5,028 bases of DNA, from positions 1 to 5,028 of the forward strand of contig CAWVKD010000019.1 of assembly GCA_963929765.1 (NCBI GenBank), given 5' to 3'. Source of the stretch: RGIG529 sp963929765. Lineage in GTDB: Bacteria > Bacillota > Clostridia > Oscillospirales > Oscillospiraceae. A program made the translations under genes and the position numbers. Shown here one piece after another: positions 3,954-5,028 of this stretch. A model generated the notes under the pieces. That model worked only from the letters and a program-made list of their open reading frames with translations. It was not told the origin of the DNA and did no database searches. The first letter of the stretch is position 1, and each line of letters begins with the position of its first letter.

Positions 3954-5028
3954 ATGAACGGGAAATTGGAGCGGATGTTACAGAGGGTGGAAAAACCGGC
4001 CCGGTATACAGGGGGAGAATATAATCAGGTTGTCAAGAACAAGGCAGAAGTGGATCTTCGCTTTGCTTTCTGTTTTCCAGACACCTATGAAATTGGTATG
4101 TCCAATTTAGGGCTGCGTATTTTATATGGTGTTCTCAATGAGATGGAGGGAGTCTGGTGCGAGCGGGTCTTTTCCCCTTGGGGAGACATGGAAGAAGAAC
4201 TGCGAAAAGAGCAACTTCCTCTTTATGGGCTGGAAAGTGGGGACCCCCTTGGCATGTTTGACATTTTGGGGTTCTCTTTGGGGTATGAAATGGCGTATAC
4301 CAATGTACTTAATGTGATGGATTTGGGCCATATCCCTCTGCGAAGTGAACAGCGAAGGGAACAGGACCCGTTGGTCATTGCAGGAGGTACCTGTGCATTC
4401 AATCCAGAACCTTTAGCGCCGTTTATCGACCTGTTTTCTTTGGGAGAAGGAGAAGAGGTGTTGCCGGAATTGGTACAACTTGTCCGCCATGGAAAGAGAG
4501 AAGGATGGAGCCGTAAGCGTCTGTTGGAAGCAGCGTCCCAGATCCCTGGTATTTATGTACCTTCTCTATATGAGGTGACTTATCATGAGAATGGCTGTGT
4601 TCAATCCATTGTCCCTCTGAAAGGTGCACCTGCTGTCGTTACGAAACGAATCGTTAAAGACATGAATCATTCTTACTATCCTGTGAAAACGATCATTCCT
4701 TCTACAGAGATTGTTCATGACCGTGTGATGTTGGAAGTATTTCGTGGTTGCATTCGCGGCTGCCGTTTTTGCCAGGCAGGGTATGCATACCGTCCGGTGC
4801 GGAGCCGGAACCCAGACCTGTTACGGCAACAGGGAATTGATGCATGTCGGGCCTCTGGCTACCAGGAAATCACACTATCTTCTCTGAGTACCAGCGATTA
4901 TCGACCGCTGAATCAGCTTTGCGATGGACTGTTAGATTTTTGTGAGCCGCGCAATATTAGCTTAAGCCTTCCTTCACTGCGGGCAGATAATTTTTCTATG
5001 GAACTGATGGAACGGGTTCAGCATGTTC
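3954..5028 (+). CDS. TIGR03960-type radical SAM protein, N-terminal part
   Basis: The frame is open from ATG 3954 to the right edge, giving 358 residues without a stop. The protein is cut by the window; the family is usually about 600 residues. Residues 1-230 correspond to the N-terminal part of this family, with landmarks FPDTYEIGMSNLGLRILY (41-58), GFSLGYEMAYTNVLNVMDL (106-124), VIAGGTCAFNPEPLAPFID (141-159) and LGEGEE (163-168), resembling cobalamin-binding radical SAM proteins. The iron-sulfur motif is C266-x3-C270-x2-C273 in FRGCIRGCRFCQAGY, where three Cys hold a 4Fe-4S cluster that cleaves S-adenosylmethionine. ITLSSLSTSDY (306-316) fits the next strand of the barrel. The exact reaction of this family is not established as far as I know. 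In Clostridia it is typically followed by a DUF2344 gene and then RNase G and rplU, suggesting an RNA or ribosome modification role by context only. Confidence 0.9.
   Translation, partial: MNGKLERMLQRVEKPARYTGGEYNQVVKNKAEVDLRFAFCFPDTYEIGMSNLGLRILYGVLNEMEGVWCERVFSPWGDMEEELRKEQLPLYGLESGDPLGMFDILGFSLGYEMAYTNVLNVMDLGHIPLRSEQRREQDPLVIAGGTCAFNPEPLAPFIDLFSLGEGEEVLPELVQLVRHGKREGWSRKRLLEAASQIPGIYVPSLYEVTYHENGCVQSIVPLKGAPAVVTKRIVKDMNHSYYPVKTIIPSTEIVHDRVMLEVFRGCIRGCRFCQAGYAYRPVRSRNPDLLRQQGIDACRASGYQEITLSSLSTSDYRPLNQLCDGLLDFCEPRNISLSLPSLRADNFSMELMERVQHV

Overview
The window looks like the chromosome of an anaerobic, spore-lineage Firmicute, most likely a member of Clostridia. The evidence is the gene content (a SpoIVFA/SpoIVFB-like peptidase pair followed by a TIGR03960-type radical SAM gene), strong AAGGAGG-type ribosome binding sites, a textbook sigma-A promoter on the tRNA gene and mid-range GC. 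The genus cannot be named from the sequence alone.

Layout: bases 1-167 may hold the tail of a gene entering from the left (weak). Bases 168-1060 are about 890 bp with no convincing gene, but with several inverted repeats and a cluster of short direct repeats towards the right-hand gene. A GlpF-like aquaglyceroporin gene starts at a GTG at 1075 and ends at 1788. It is followed by a 24-bp-stem terminator, then a second 23-bp-stem terminator that belongs to a tRNA-Pro(CGG) gene on the minus strand (1959-2035, CCA encoded), which has a perfect TTGACA-17-TATAAT promoter. Divergently, on the plus strand, a probable operon begins near 2196: a membrane-anchored M23 (LytM-fold) protein with an 11-unit Pro-Thr linker, an M50 site-2-type intramembrane metalloprotease, and the first 358 codons of a radical SAM protein cut by the right edge.

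How the genes work together: an M23-domain membrane protein followed directly by a small M50 protease matches spoIVFA-spoIVFB of Bacillus. There SpoIVFB processes pro-sigma-K in the mother cell and SpoIVFA holds and regulates it at the forespore membrane. The downstream radical SAM family is commonly found in Clostridia near a DUF2344 gene, RNase G and rplU-rpmA, so the next genes outside the window are probably these. The channel and the tRNA are independent single-gene units separated by strong terminators.

No previously undescribed system is evident. The points most worth a second look are the channel with both NPA motifs changed (NPS and NPC), the SpoIVFA-like protein that keeps a complete set of M23 zinc and catalytic residues and carries a repeat-encoded PT linker, the short CBS-less SpoIVFB-like protease, and the dyad-rich leader upstream of the channel gene.
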